Origin: an uncultured Clostridia bacterium
Lineage (GTDB): Bacteria > Bacillota > Clostridia > Oscillospirales > Acutalibacteraceae
Reading direction: 5' to 3'
NCBI GenBank assembly: GCA_946183365.1
Contig: CAMHAH010000005.1
Coordinates: forward strand, 62,001-126,000
DNA: 64,000 bases
Made by a program: the position numbers and the translations under genes. This document shows, in pieces, positions 1-8,146 of the stretch. Every line of letters begins with the position of its first letter. The first letter of the stretch is position 1. The notes below the pieces were generated by a model. That model had not been told where the DNA came from and ran no database searches. It saw only the letters and a list, made by a program, of their open reading frames with translations.

Positions 1-1
1 C

Positions 2-88
2 CTTTTGTTCCGCTCCGAATGGAGCATCGACTGGGCTCTTGAACACAACAAGGGATTGACTTTGCAGGATTTCGGCAACGCCGAGTAA
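2..88 (+). CDS. C-terminal fragment of an unidentified protein
   Basis: The only frame open from the window edge runs to a TAA at 86-88 and gives the last 28 residues of a protein that ends in TLQDFGNAE. The other two plus frames hit stops within about 60 bases. I do not recognise the family from so short a tail. The stop is followed within 25 bases by the hairpin at 112-146, which fits the end of a transcription unit. Confidence 0.5.
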   Translation, partial: LLFRSEWSIDWALEHNKGLTLQDFGNAE

Positions 89-111
89 TTTTTCGGTACA
101 AGCAAAATATC

Positions 112-146
112 AACACCTCTTGAATATAATTTCAAGGGGTGTTTTT
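112..146 (+). terminator. Terminator-like hairpin that also contains the sigK ribosome-binding site
   Basis: A 12-bp stem (112-123 with 132-143, one G-T pair, 8-base loop) is followed by a T run (142-146) and directly by the sigK ATG at 147. It has the form of an intrinsic terminator for the upstream gene. Its 3' arm contains AAGGGGTG, the only good Shine-Dalgarno sequence for sigK. A read-through transcript would therefore have the sigK ribosome site locked in the stem. The loop contains TATAAT (125-130), so a transcript starting just downstream would escape pairing, although I see no clear -35 box for it. Confidence 0.7.
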
Positions 147-833
147 ATGTTTGAATTTTTATCATACATCAGTCAATATATCTTCTTATTTGTTCTGCAT
201 TTAGCTCATTCAGAGAGCTTCCCGAAGCCGTTGAAAAAGGCTGAGGAGCAGCATTTTCTTGAACTTTGCGCCAAGGGAGATATAGAGGCTCGCAATATAC
301 TGGTCGAGCACAACCTAAGGCTGGTGGCGCATATCATAAAGAAATACTATCAGAATTACGGCGGTCAGGATGACCTTGTTTCTATCGGTACTATCGGACT
401 GATAAAGGCAATCAATACCTTTGATTTGAATAAAAATATCAAGCTCTCGAGCTACGCGTCAAGATGTATAGAAAATGAGATCCTGATGCATTTCAGAAAT
501 AACCGTAAATCCTCTCAGGATATCTCGCTTAACGAGACTATAGATACCGATAAGGACGGAAATCCTCTCACTCTCATGGATATAATGGCGTCAGATATGG
601 ATGTAGCCGAGGATGTGGATAAAAAGCTCAGACTGTCTGTGCTTGACAGCTATATAGATACCGTTTTGACCGACAGAGAGAAAGAGATCATCCTGCACAG
701 ATACGGGCTGAGAGGCAGAAAGATACTCCCTCAGCGCGAGCTTGCGGGCAGTCTCGGGATCTCTCGGTCATATATATCGAGAATTGAGAAAAAAGCTCTT
801 GAAAAACTGAGAAAGAGATATGAAAAGGGCTGA
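147..833 (+). CDS. sigK: RNA polymerase sporulation sigma factor SigK (pro-sigma-K)
   Basis: Sigma-70 family factor that directs late mother-cell transcription during sporulation. The 228-residue product has a hydrophobic pro-sequence (about residues 1-20, rich in F, I, L), then sigma region 2 with [20 protein letters not shown] and [14 protein letters not shown], and a C-terminal region 4 with DREKEIILHRYGL and the helix-turn-helix LGISRSYISRIEKKAL. ATG 147 is chosen over an in-frame TTG at 120 because AAGGGGTG lies six bases upstream of it. Length and order match B. subtilis SigK, and the gene is uninterrupted (no skin element). In B. subtilis the pro-sequence is removed by SpoIVFB; that is family knowledge. 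SigE shares the architecture, but the second paralogue at 60981 follows spoIIGA and must be SigE, leaving this one as SigK. Confidence 0.93.
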   Translation: MFEFLSYISQYIFLFVLHLAHSESFPKPLKKAEEQHFLELCAKGDIEARNILVEHNLRLVAHIIKKYYQNYGGQDDLVSIGTIGLIKAINTFDLNKNIKLSSYASRCIENEILMHFRNNRKSSQDISLNETIDTDKDGNPLTLMDIMASDMDVAEDVDKKLRLSVLDSYIDTVLTDREKEIILHRYGLRGRKILPQRELAGSLGISRSYISRIEKKALEKLRKRYEKG

Positions 834-839
834 GCTTTA

Positions 840-868
840 TTGACTACAGGCTCAAATATCTTTATAAT
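840..868 (+). promoter_or_regulatory. Sigma-A-type promoter ahead of cwlD
   Basis: TTGACT (840-845) and a perfect TATAAT (863-868) are separated by 17 bases, 7 bases after the sigK stop codon and 48 bases before cwlD. This suggests that cwlD and radA can be transcribed vegetatively, whereas cwlD in B. subtilis depends on sporulation sigmas. Confidence 0.65.
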
Positions 869-916
869 TAGTTATATCAGGTCGCCGATCAGACATATAT
901 ATGATACGGTGATCTT

Positions 917-1627
917 ATGAAAATCAAAACCTTATATATTATTATTCTCGCGGTTATCCTAATCAGCTTTTGTGTCGTTATGTATTCGGCATTCTCGAAT
1001 ATTGCCGTGAAGACCTCAAATGAGCTCGACGATACTAAGCCGATTATCGTGATCGACGCGGGTCACGGCGGCGAGGACGGCGGAGCCGAGGTAAACGGCG
1101 TCCTTGAAAAGAATATAAATCTGAGTATCTCAAATAAGCTCTCAGATACTTTGCGTCTTTGCGGTTACAAAGTAAAAGAGATACGAGACGAGGATATCTC
1201 CGTATATGACGATGACGCTGACACTCTCAGAAAAAAGAAGGTCTCTGATCTGAAGAACCGCGTCGAGCTGTTCAACAGCGATGATGATAATATAGTTATA
1301 AGTATCCATCAGAATAAGTTTGATAACAGCGCGTACAGCGGCGCTCAGGTATTCTATTCTGTCAATAATGAGAAAAGCAGAGTGCTCGGAGAGGCGATAC
1401 GCAGCTCTGTAATTCAGCTTATACAGAATGATAATACCCGTGAGCTTAAGCCCGCAAACTCGGATATTTATATTCTTGATAATTCAAAAGTCCCCGCTGT
1501 TATTGTTGAATGCGGTTTTTTGTCCAACCCGACTGAGCGTTCAAAGCTGCTTGATGATAACTATCAAAGCGATATGGCATACTCGATCGCTATGGGTGTG
1601 CTCGAATATATAGAAGCAGAAAAGTAA
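917..1627 (+). CDS. cwlD: N-acetylmuramoyl-L-alanine amidase, CwlD-like (spore cortex)
   Basis: Amidase_3 family zinc amidase that cleaves the N-acetylmuramoyl-L-alanine bond; CwlD starts muramic-lactam formation in spore cortex. One N-terminal membrane segment (about residues 7-27) precedes the catalytic domain. Visible motifs are DAGHGGEDGGAE (zinc His50), GVLEKNINLS (Glu64), the SIHQN zinc histidine, and the C-terminal VECGFLSN catalytic glutamate. The 236-residue length is almost that of B. subtilis CwlD, with no SPOR or LysM cell-wall-binding repeats, which argues for CwlD over the larger vegetative amidases. It sits between sigK and radA, 13 bases ahead of radA, probably co-transcribed. 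Confidence 0.88.
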   Translation: MKIKTLYIIILAVILISFCVVMYSAFSNIAVKTSNELDDTKPIIVIDAGHGGEDGGAEVNGVLEKNINLSISNKLSDTLRLCGYKVKEIRDEDISVYDDDADTLRKKKVSDLKNRVELFNSDDDNIVISIHQNKFDNSAYSGAQVFYSVNNEKSRVLGEAIRSSVIQLIQNDNTRELKPANSDIYILDNSKVPAVIVECGFLSNPTERSKLLDDNYQSDMAYSIAMGVLEYIEAEK

Positions 1628-1640
1628 AGGAATAGTAAAT

Positions 1641-3008
1641 ATGGCTAAGATCAAAAGTGTATATATTTGCTCGGAATGCGGCTATGAGAGCCCTAAGTGG
1701 TACGGTAAATGTCCGTCCTGCGGCGAGTGGAATACTATGAACGAAGAGATTAAGGATACATCAAAACCGTCTGCAGGCGCGGCTCGCACTCACGCGACCG
1801 CCTATGCTCCGCCGGTTCATATAGGTGAGATCAGTACCACCGATGAAGTGCGCTATAAGACGGGCTCAAAGGAGCTCGACAGAGTTATGGGCGGCGGTAT
1901 AGTCAAGGGCAGTCTGATACTTCTCGGCGGTGATCCCGGAATAGGTAAATCAACTATTCTTTTACAGATTTGCGAGTATCTCGGAAACAGCCTTAAGATA
2001 CTGTATGTATCGGGTGAGGAGAGCAAACGTCAATTAAAGCTCAGAGCAGATCGCTTAGGTGTGAACTCCGATAATCTTTATATACTCACACAGACCGATG
2101 TCGAGCTTGTGTGCGAAACTATCCGTCAGGACAAGCCCGATATCGTTATGATAGACTCTATACAGACGATGTCTCTCTCAGAGCTCAATTCTTCTCCCGG
2201 TTCTGTGACACAGGTCAGAGAGTCTACAAACTTTTTTATGCGCACAGCTAAAAGTCTCGATATCCCGATGATCATAGTGGGTCATGTCAACAAAGAGGGT
2301 TCTATAGCGGGACCGAAGGTGCTCGAGCACGTTGTAGACGCGGTTCTGCACTTCGAGGGCGACAGACAGATGTCTTATCGTATATTAAGAGCAGTTAAGA
2401 ACCGTTACGGCTCGACAAATGAGATCGGTGTATTTGAGATGACAGATACCGGGCTCAAAGAGGTCGAAAATCCGTCTTTGATGCTGATATCAGGCAGACC
2501 TAAAAACGTCAGCGGTACCTGCATTGCCTGCGCTATGGAAGGCACAAGACCGATCCTTGCTGAGATACAGGCTCTCGCGGCGTCTACGGGCTTCGGTAAT
2601 CCTCGCAGAATGTGTACGGGATTTGATTATAACCGTATGAACATGATAATCGCCGTTCTTGAGAAGCGCGCCGGGTATTATTTCAACAACACCGACGCTT
2701 ATATAAACGTCGTAGGCGGTTTGAGATTGGATGAAACAGCCGTCGATCTCGCGGTAGCCATCGCGCTTATATCTTCATTAAAGGATATCCCGATTAACGA
2801 AAATGCAATTGCTTTCGGAGAGATAGGTCTCGCGGGTGAGATACGCTCAGTAAATCACGTTCAGCAGCGTATCAATGAAGCAGTGCGCTTGGGCTTTGAT
2901 AAAATCATAATACCATCACATAACCGCAAGGATATCTCTATACCCGACGGTGTAGAGATCATCCCCGTGAGGGATGTCAGACAGGCGTTTGAGGCTATCT
3001 GTGAATAA
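1641..3008 (+). CDS. radA: DNA repair protein RadA (Sms)
   Basis: RadA helps branch migration of recombination intermediates. The 455-residue protein has the full layout: a four-cysteine zinc finger (Cys10, Cys13, Cys24, Cys27), Walker A GDPGIGKST (97-105), a Walker B in the run ending IVMIDSIQTM, the RadA signature KNRYGSTNEIGVFEM, and a C-terminal Lon-like domain with VVGGLRLDETAVDLAVA. In many Firmicutes radA lies beside disA or clpC; here it follows cwlD by 13 bases, and its last 8 bases overlap the next gene. Confidence 0.96.
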   Translation: MAKIKSVYICSECGYESPKWYGKCPSCGEWNTMNEEIKDTSKPSAGAARTHATAYAPPVHIGEISTTDEVRYKTGSKELDRVMGGGIVKGSLILLGGDPGIGKSTILLQICEYLGNSLKILYVSGEESKRQLKLRADRLGVNSDNLYILTQTDVELVCETIRQDKPDIVMIDSIQTMSLSELNSSPGSVTQVRESTNFFMRTAKSLDIPMIIVGHVNKEGSIAGPKVLEHVVDAVLHFEGDRQMSYRILRAVKNRYGSTNEIGVFEMTDTGLKEVENPSLMLISGRPKNVSGTCIACAMEGTRPILAEIQALAASTGFGNPRRMCTGFDYNRMNMIIAVLEKRAGYYFNNTDAYINVVGGLRLDETAVDLAVAIALISSLKDIPINENAIAFGEIGLAGEIRSVNHVQQRINEAVRLGFDKIIIPSHNRKDISIPDGVEIIPVRDVRQAFEAICE

Positions 3009-3696
3009 GGCGATATTATCATTCAGATATCCTGAATACGCGCAGAGGCTAAAGAGCATCGGTTATGATGTGATACCCAGCGAGACCGTAGATCGTTTTA
3101 TTCCATATGAACGCGATCATGCCGATATGCAATGCCTGATAATAGACGATACAGCTTTTGTGTTGGAAAGCTGCGGAAGATTGGCTGATATCCTCAGAAG
3201 TGATTATAATGTCATTACCTGCGGAGAGTTCATTGACGGCAAATACCCTTTGAATGTGCCTCTGAATGCCGCTGTAACGGGAGATCATATAATAGCTAAG
3301 TCAAATTCCCTCGATAAAAAAGTCGTCTCATACAGCGAAATTAACGGATATAAGCTGATAGACGTAAATCAAGGCTATGCCAAGTGCTCATGCGCTATCG
3401 TGTCTGACAATGCTTTGATTACTGCTGACAAAGGTATTTACAGAGCCTTACGGAATACTGATATCGATGCTCTGCTGATAGGGCAGGGGAGTATCAGGTT
3501 ATGCGGAGCTGAATACGGTTTCATAGGTGGGGCTTCGGGATATGATAAAGAGACTGAGACCCTGTATCTCTGCGGTGATATTAAAACTCATCCTGACTAT
3601 GAGATCGTCAAGGAATTTTGCAATAAATATAATACAAAGACAGTAAGCCTAACCCCCGGACCGTTGACCGATATAGGTGGAATAATATTTTGTTAA
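3001..3696 (+). CDS. DUF6873-like protein, possible GME fold
   Basis: About 231 residues, no signal peptide. It resembles clostridial proteins that NCBI labels DUF6873 family GME fold; that family is related to guanidino-group modifying enzymes (arginine deiminase superfamily). I recognise it from overall character (N-terminal YPEYAQRLKSIGYDVIPSE, a central YAKCSCAIV, a C-terminal LTPGPLTDIGG), and no function is established to my knowledge. I chose GTG 3001, which overlaps the end of radA and has TGAGG about seven bases upstream, over the in-frame ATG at 2974, which has none. Translational coupling to radA is likely. Conserved Asp, His and Cys residues would be needed for a GME active site; I cannot place them without an alignment. 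Confidence 0.6.
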   Translation: MNKAILSFRYPEYAQRLKSIGYDVIPSETVDRFIPYERDHADMQCLIIDDTAFVLESCGRLADILRSDYNVITCGEFIDGKYPLNVPLNAAVTGDHIIAKSNSLDKKVVSYSEINGYKLIDVNQGYAKCSCAIVSDNALITADKGIYRALRNTDIDALLIGQGSIRLCGAEYGFIGGASGYDKETETLYLCGDIKTHPDYEIVKEFCNKYNTKTVSLTPGPLTDIGGIIFC

Positions 3697-4308
3697 ATTT
3701 TTAACAATAGGGAAGATAAATAAGAGAATATAGGGAATAGCATGTAAGAAATATATTTTTTTACGCTTATTTAACTTTAGTTCAGATCAAACCAACGATT
3801 TATTTATTACAACATATATTTCAATTATTAATCATTCACGCAATGTAAGTGTCCGGAATTATACAATAGCTTTTTTGATATCAGACTGATGGTATATAAA
3901 TACAATCGATCTATAACTCGGTTAATATGGTTAAATTTTTTTTAAAACTTTAAAATAACATTTTTTCGACTATAACTGATGACACAATTTGTAATTGTAA
4001 ATAACACGAATTTAAATCGTTCGTATAAATCGTCTCAGTTTTTTCTGAATGAGTGTATGTTCGTTTGAAATTATTCTATTTGATGATTTAAGCGCCGGTT
4101 TATGTCTTATTCTCGCAATTACAGTAAAACAGCTCATTATAAGCGATATTTTACTGTATGCCCTCCCCTCAATTACATAAAATATTAATTTTATGTAATT
4201 TTCTAAATAAGAAAAATCACCTCTCTCTTTTGCTGTATAATCAATAAAAAGAAATAATATTATTCTTAGATCCTTTAGCGCACAATAATTCATTTGAGGT
4301 ATGATTGA
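3697..4308. other. AT-rich intergenic region between the radA operon and the recombinase
   Basis: Some 610 bases, visibly richer in A+T than the flanking genes, with runs such as TTTTTTTT. It opens with a short palindrome TGTTAAA-TT-TTTAACA across the previous stop codon (3690-3705) that could act as a weak terminator. Its main structured element is the 30-base inverted repeat at 4171-4200. A 93-codon minus-strand ORF (4012-4293) has no ribosome site and no recognisable domain, so I do not count it as a gene. No RNA gene was recognised. Confidence 0.6.
4171..4200. repeat. Perfect 13-bp inverted repeat; candidate Xer/dif-like recombination core
   Basis: Arms AATTACATAAAAT and ATTTTATGTAATT are exact reverse complements around a 4-base ATTA centre. 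Viewed as 11-bp arms it has an 8-base spacer, the size of a tyrosine-recombinase core. The outer TTATGTAA matches the XerD half-site core of the Firmicute dif consensus. It lies 109 bases upstream of the recombinase start. The alternatives are an operator or a simple hairpin. Confidence 0.4.
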
Positions 4309-5298
4309 ATGAGTAATTTTTCTGTTGAGGCTTCTGATTTATTAAAAGACTTTTTATATTATCTGCAAACTATCAAAGGCAGATCTCCGGCGACCGTAGA
4401 TGAATACTTCAATGATCTGAGAACTTTTTTCAGATTTATCAAGATCCATAAGCGCATCGTTCCCGCTGATACTCCCTACCATGACATTCCTGTCGATGAT
4501 GTGGATTTAGAACTTGTGTCGTCCGTTACTCTTACTGACGGTTATGAGTTCATGAACTATTTACAGCGCAAGCGTCATAATGACAAGGCTGCCAGAGCCC
4601 GTAAAACCACGAGTATCAAATCTTTTTATAACTACTTGACCAACAAAAAGCATTTATTATCTGTTGATCCGCTCAAGGACCTTGAACGCCCTAACGCTAC
4701 CGAAAAAAACCCCCTCCCTAAATATCTGACTCTCGAACAAAGCATCGAACTGCTGAACGCTGTTGACGGTCCTAATAAAGAGCGTGATTATTGTATCCTC
4801 ACCTTCTTTTTGAACTGCGGTATGCGTCTTGCTGAGCTTGTTGCCATGAATTATAATGATATCAGGGCTGATCACACGGCTCAGATAATCGGTAAAGGCA
4901 GCAAAAAACGTATTATTTATCTGAATGACGCCTGTATGGCGGCTTTTGACGCTTATATGAAGGTTCGTCCTGTTGACGGAGTCAGGGTCCAGGATAAATA
5001 CGCCCTGTTTTTATCCCGTCAAAAAAAGCGTATTTCTCGCGAAAACGTCCAGAAGATCGTTTATAAATATCTCGAAAAAATCGGTCTTGACTCCCAGGGG
5101 TATTCGGTGCATAAGCTAAGACATACCGCCGCCACTCTCATGTATCAGCACGGCAACGTCGATATCAGAGTTCTTAAAGATGTGCTGGGTCACGAGAGCC
5201 TCAGCACTACCGAGATATATACTCACCTTGACTCTCGACAGATTGAGGCTGCTGCAAAGAGCAACCCCCTTTCGAGGGTAAAACCGAAAAGCGAATAA
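4309..5298 (+). CDS. Tyrosine recombinase of the XerC/XerD type
   Basis: Site-specific recombinase of 329 residues. A SAM-like N-terminal core-binding domain (about 8-120) is followed by the catalytic domain with the full set Arg173 (NCGMRLAEL), Lys197 (GKGSK), His268 and Arg271 (HKLRHTAA), His295 (LGHESLST) and Tyr304 (EIYTHL). The ATG is preceded by TTGAGG nine bases upstream. It stands alone, flanked by the AT-rich gap and its own terminator, with no integrase-style accessory genes, prophage or transfer genes nearby. That favours a housekeeping chromosome-dimer resolvase over a mobile-element integrase. Whether it is XerC, XerD or a single-recombinase XerS/XerH-like enzyme cannot be decided here. 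Confidence 0.85.
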   Translation: MSNFSVEASDLLKDFLYYLQTIKGRSPATVDEYFNDLRTFFRFIKIHKRIVPADTPYHDIPVDDVDLELVSSVTLTDGYEFMNYLQRKRHNDKAARARKTTSIKSFYNYLTNKKHLLSVDPLKDLERPNATEKNPLPKYLTLEQSIELLNAVDGPNKERDYCILTFFLNCGMRLAELVAMNYNDIRADHTAQIIGKGSKKRIIYLNDACMAAFDAYMKVRPVDGVRVQDKYALFLSRQKKRISRENVQKIVYKYLEKIGLDSQGYSVHKLRHTAATLMYQHGNVDIRVLKDVLGHESLSTTEIYTHLDSRQIEAAAKSNPLSRVKPKSE

Positions 5299-5302
5299 AT
5301 TA

Positions 5303-5339
5303 AATCCCGCGCTGATTGTTTATCAACGCGGGATTTTTT
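5303..5339. terminator. Bidirectional intrinsic terminator after the recombinase gene
   Basis: Arms AATCCCGCG (5303-5311) and CGCGGGATT (5327-5335) with a possible inner extension, followed by TTTTTT on the plus strand. Read from the minus strand it can also end the lipoprotein operon, whose stop lies at 5348. Confidence 0.85.
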
Positions 5340-5347
5340 GTGTGCTA

Positions 5348-6229
5348 TTATACTTCTTTTACTGCTATAGGAGCGTTGTCTTTTTCTATCTCATTCGGAT
5401 ATTCGTAATAATATCCTTCGAAGAATTCACGAATATTACCGTACTCATAAGCGTCCGGGTATTCTTTAAACAGCGCTTTTACCTTAGGTATATCCTCTTC
5501 GTCTATCGGGCATATCGTCTTTTTATTGAGCGTATCGCCGTTCCAAACATAATACTTATTATCATAGTCGCGTATCAGATATATCTCGTCGTTGTTCGTG
5601 ATTATGATATCCTTGTCACAGCGTTTGAGCCTGAAATATCTTTGAGCGTCTTGTCCGCTTTCGAGATCTTTATAATCGACATTCTTGTCGCTTGACGAGG
5701 CAAGAGCTTTATTTACTATCTCGGTTATATCGTCATCAAGCAATATGTTCTTTTGGGCTACGTTGTTGATACTCTTTAGATACTGTTCATAATCGATAGT
5801 TGTCGTTTCTCTGTAATCGTAATAGCCGAAGAAGTAACTGTCGAGCTTTGCGTTTTCGATCAGATCCTTAGCTTTATCATACCAATCGTCACGGATGTAC
5901 CAATTGTTTTGAGTAGAACCGAACATATTGATGATGGTCTTCTCTGAGTTCAAATCAAAGTAATCGCCCTCAAATCTCGCGGCCAGAACAGGGACATCCT
6001 TAGCTGTCACATGGAACGATGTATTTATAGTGTCCGTAAATACAAAGCTTAGCTTACCCGGACTTATTATTTTGTATATGTGATCTTCAAAGCTGATCTC
6101 ACGCTTGGTTTCGTCGGTATAAAAAGCCTGATGCGCTTTCGCGGCGTCCAAATATCGACATGAGCCGAGAGTAAGGGCAATAACTGCTATGCTTAGTATC
6201 AAGGCAAGAGCTTTTATGATTTTTTTCAT
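5348..6229 (-). CDS. Lipoprotein of unknown function in a GntR/ABC operon
   Basis: The 293-residue product begins with a lipoprotein signal: MKK, a hydrophobic stretch of about 18 residues, then the lipobox LGSC (lipidated Cys about residue 24). The remainder is a hydrophilic, Tyr/Asp-rich extracytoplasmic domain that I do not recognise. A strong GGGAGGGGAG precedes the ATG. It is the last gene of an operon with a GntR regulator, an ABC ATPase and an ABC permease, 14 bases after the permease, and so is probably an accessory or sensor of that transporter at the outer membrane face. No known substrate-binding fold is evident. Confidence 0.6.
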   Translation of the reverse strand: MKKIIKALALILSIAVIALTLGSCRYLDAAKAHQAFYTDETKREISFEDHIYKIISPGKLSFVFTDTINTSFHVTAKDVPVLAARFEGDYFDLNSEKTIINMFGSTQNNWYIRDDWYDKAKDLIENAKLDSYFFGYYDYRETTTIDYEQYLKSINNVAQKNILLDDDITEIVNKALASSSDKNVDYKDLESGQDAQRYFRLKRCDKDIIITNNDEIYLIRDYDNKYYVWNGDTLNKKTICPIDEEDIPKVKALFKEYPDAYEYGNIREFFEGYYYEYPNEIEKDNAPIAVKEV

Positions 6230-6243
6230 ATCTCTCCCCTCCC

Positions 6244-7086
6244 TTATGTCAGGTTTAGCCTTTTGCTGATTATGTGCTTAGTTATTAAGAAGTATATGAG
6301 GCTGAACAATGCGCAGAATACTATTCCCAAACAAAGCATTATATGAACATAGGCGGTAGCGTTCTCAGATATCCATTCCGTTATTTTATGTATAAGTTCA
6401 AAGTTGAGAGTTATAACGATAATGAGTATCGTGCCGATTATCTGCTTTATGACATATATTCCGAAGTATACACCGAATGCCAGCAGTATCTTTCTCTTTT
6501 TAGCGAGCTGACCGACTGAAATGCAGAAATACAGTTTAAGGAAATCGAATACAAAGCTCAAGATTATGAGGATCACAAATTCGATGATATACAAAACGGC
6601 GTTAGCTCCGAGATTAGAGAAGAACTTGCCCATGAGATAGAAGAATGCTTTGAATATTTCAATGTTCATCTCTCCCGCTGTTATCACCATGAATGACAGA
6701 AATACCGCGAACAGTGAGCCCAAGGTGAATATCAGCGAGGTAAGCAGCTTCGCGAATATATGCTGAGAAGCGGTAACGGGCAGCGTGTGGTTGAGATAAC
6801 CTTCGTTAGTATACATCCCCTGATAGAAGCGCACTATAGAAACTATAACGGTCATCAAAAGGCATACTACTATAGATATTACATATAAGACGATCGAGGA
6901 TATAAATACAGTAGAATAAGCGCCCGATGAGCCGAATATGCTGTATGAATAATCGCTGAAAGCCGTGGCGGGCTCGAAGAATTGGACGATACGGTTGATC
7001 GAGGCGATGCCGATAAGTATAAGCTGGACAGGCAACAGTAGCCTGAGGTAAGACATGAAGTCATATTTTATAAGCTTGCTTACCAT
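6244..7086 (-). CDS. ABC transporter permease subunit (ABC-2 type)
   Basis: A 280-residue integral membrane protein with about six hydrophobic segments, starting MVSKLIKYDFMSYLRLLLP, a layout typical of ABC-2 permeases encoded with a CcmA-like ATPase. Its start codon overlaps the ATPase stop (ATGGTAAGC), so the two are translationally coupled. With the YtrA-type regulator upstream, the set resembles the B. subtilis Ytr and bacitracin-type exporters that respond to cell-envelope antibiotics. The substrate is unknown and cannot be read from sequence. Confidence 0.8.
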   Translation of the reverse strand: MVSKLIKYDFMSYLRLLLPVQLILIGIASINRIVQFFEPATAFSDYSYSIFGSSGAYSTVFISSIVLYVISIVVCLLMTVIVSIVRFYQGMYTNEGYLNHTLPVTASQHIFAKLLTSLIFTLGSLFAVFLSFMVITAGEMNIEIFKAFFYLMGKFFSNLGANAVLYIIEFVILIILSFVFDFLKLYFCISVGQLAKKRKILLAFGVYFGIYVIKQIIGTILIIVITLNFELIHKITEWISENATAYVHIMLCLGIVFCALFSLIYFLITKHIISKRLNLT

Positions 7087-7778
7087 TTGAACACCTCCCT
7101 GAATAACTCATCGACGCTCATGTTATGCTGCTCTCGTATATTGTCAACGGTATCGTGCATCACGATCGAGCCGTTCTTAATAAAGATGACCTCGTCGAGT
7201 ACGGACTCGATATCCGATATCAGATGAGTTGAGATCAGAACAGATGCCTCGGGATTATAATTGTTGATAATGGTAGAGATGATATAATCTCTTGTCGCGG
7301 GATCGACGCCCGCGATAGGTTCATCAAGCAAATACAGCTTAGCGTTTCTGCTCATGACAAGTATCAGGCATACCTTCTCTTTGTTGCCCTTAGAGAGAGT
7401 TTTGAGCTTCTGCTTACGGTCTATGCCAAGACGGCTTATCATCTCAAAGGCGAGCTCTTTTCTGAAATCAATATAAAAGTCTGAGAACATATCGACTATC
7501 TGTTCAACAGTCATCCAGTTATTGAGATAGTTGACGTCCGGAAGATAGCTTACCTTTGGCTTGGTGATTATTCCCGGTGTATCTCCCTCGATATATACAG
7601 CGCCTGAGGTAGGCTGCAGCAGACCGTTGATGATCTTTATAAGGGTCGTCTTGCCTGAACCGTTTGGACCGAGCAGACCGATGATCTTGCCGCTCTGAAT
7701 ACTGAGCGACAGATTATCAAGAGCTTTGATAGCTCCGAATTGTTTTGTCAGGAATTCGCATCTAAGTATCTCACTCAT
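7080..7778 (-). CDS. ABC transporter ATP-binding protein (YtrB/CcmA type)
   Basis: A 232-residue ABC ATPase with Walker A GLLGPNGSGKTT near residues 34-45, the signature LSKGNKEKV, Walker B LYLLDEPIAGVDP and the switch histidine in STHLISD. The LSKGNKEKV variant is usual in the YtrB-like subfamily paired with GntR regulators. The start ATG has AAAGGAG upstream and overlaps the regulator gene by 8 bases. It would energise the permease encoded immediately downstream. Confidence 0.9.
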   Translation of the reverse strand: MSEILRCEFLTKQFGAIKALDNLSLSIQSGKIIGLLGPNGSGKTTLIKIINGLLQPTSGAVYIEGDTPGIITKPKVSYLPDVNYLNNWMTVEQIVDMFSDFYIDFRKELAFEMISRLGIDRKQKLKTLSKGNKEKVCLILVMSRNAKLYLLDEPIAGVDPATRDYIISTIINNYNPEASVLISTHLISDIESVLDEVIFIKNGSIVMHDTVDNIREQHNMSVDELFREVFKW

Positions 7779-8133
7779 ATCTTAACTCCTTTATAATACT
7801 GATTATCTCTTTCTTATCCAAGCCGAGCGACTGCATATCGTTCAGATAATTGACGGTTTTAGTGTGTATGAGCCTGTCGAGAGTTTCTTTGGCGATAGCG
7901 ACATTATCGCTGACATACCATCCCGAACCGCGTTTTGAGTATATCACGCCTTGCTGTTCAAGCTGCTCAAAGGATTTTTGGACCGTATTGGGCGTAACGC
8001 CGGCATTCAGCGCAACATCACGAACAGACATCAGTCTGTCGCCCGCGCTTATCTCCCCTGACGCTATCAATACACACAGCTTCTCGCATATCTGAGGACA
8101 AATAGGCCGCTTTTTATCTAATGACCAATTCAT
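7771..8133 (-). CDS. GntR-family transcriptional regulator, YtrA subfamily
   Basis: A short regulator (120 residues) with an N-terminal GntR winged helix (LIASGEISAGDRLMSVRDVALNAG region and TPNTVQKSFEQLEQQGVIY) and only a small C-terminal dimer helix pair, which is the hallmark of the YtrA subgroup. Such proteins repress their own ABC operon. It is the first gene of the operon and follows a promoter with a symmetric element at 8147-8170. RBS TAGGAGG is well placed before the ATG. The inducing signal is unknown; cell-wall-active peptides induce some relatives. Confidence 0.9.
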   Translation of the reverse strand: MNWSLDKKRPICPQICEKLCVLIASGEISAGDRLMSVRDVALNAGVTPNTVQKSFEQLEQQGVIYSKRGSGWYVSDNVAIAKETLDRLIHTKTVNYLNDMQSLGLDKKEIISIIKELRYE

Positions 8134-8146
8134 CTGCTGCCTCCTA

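Noticed and set aside
120..146. TTG 120 as the sigK start
   Set aside because: It lies inside the hairpin, has no ribosome site, and adds residues absent from SigK; ATG 147 is well placed.
4012..4293. 93-codon minus-strand ORF upstream of the recombinase
   Set aside because: No ribosome site, no recognisable domain, AT-rich region, and it contains the inverted repeat; kept as intergenic.
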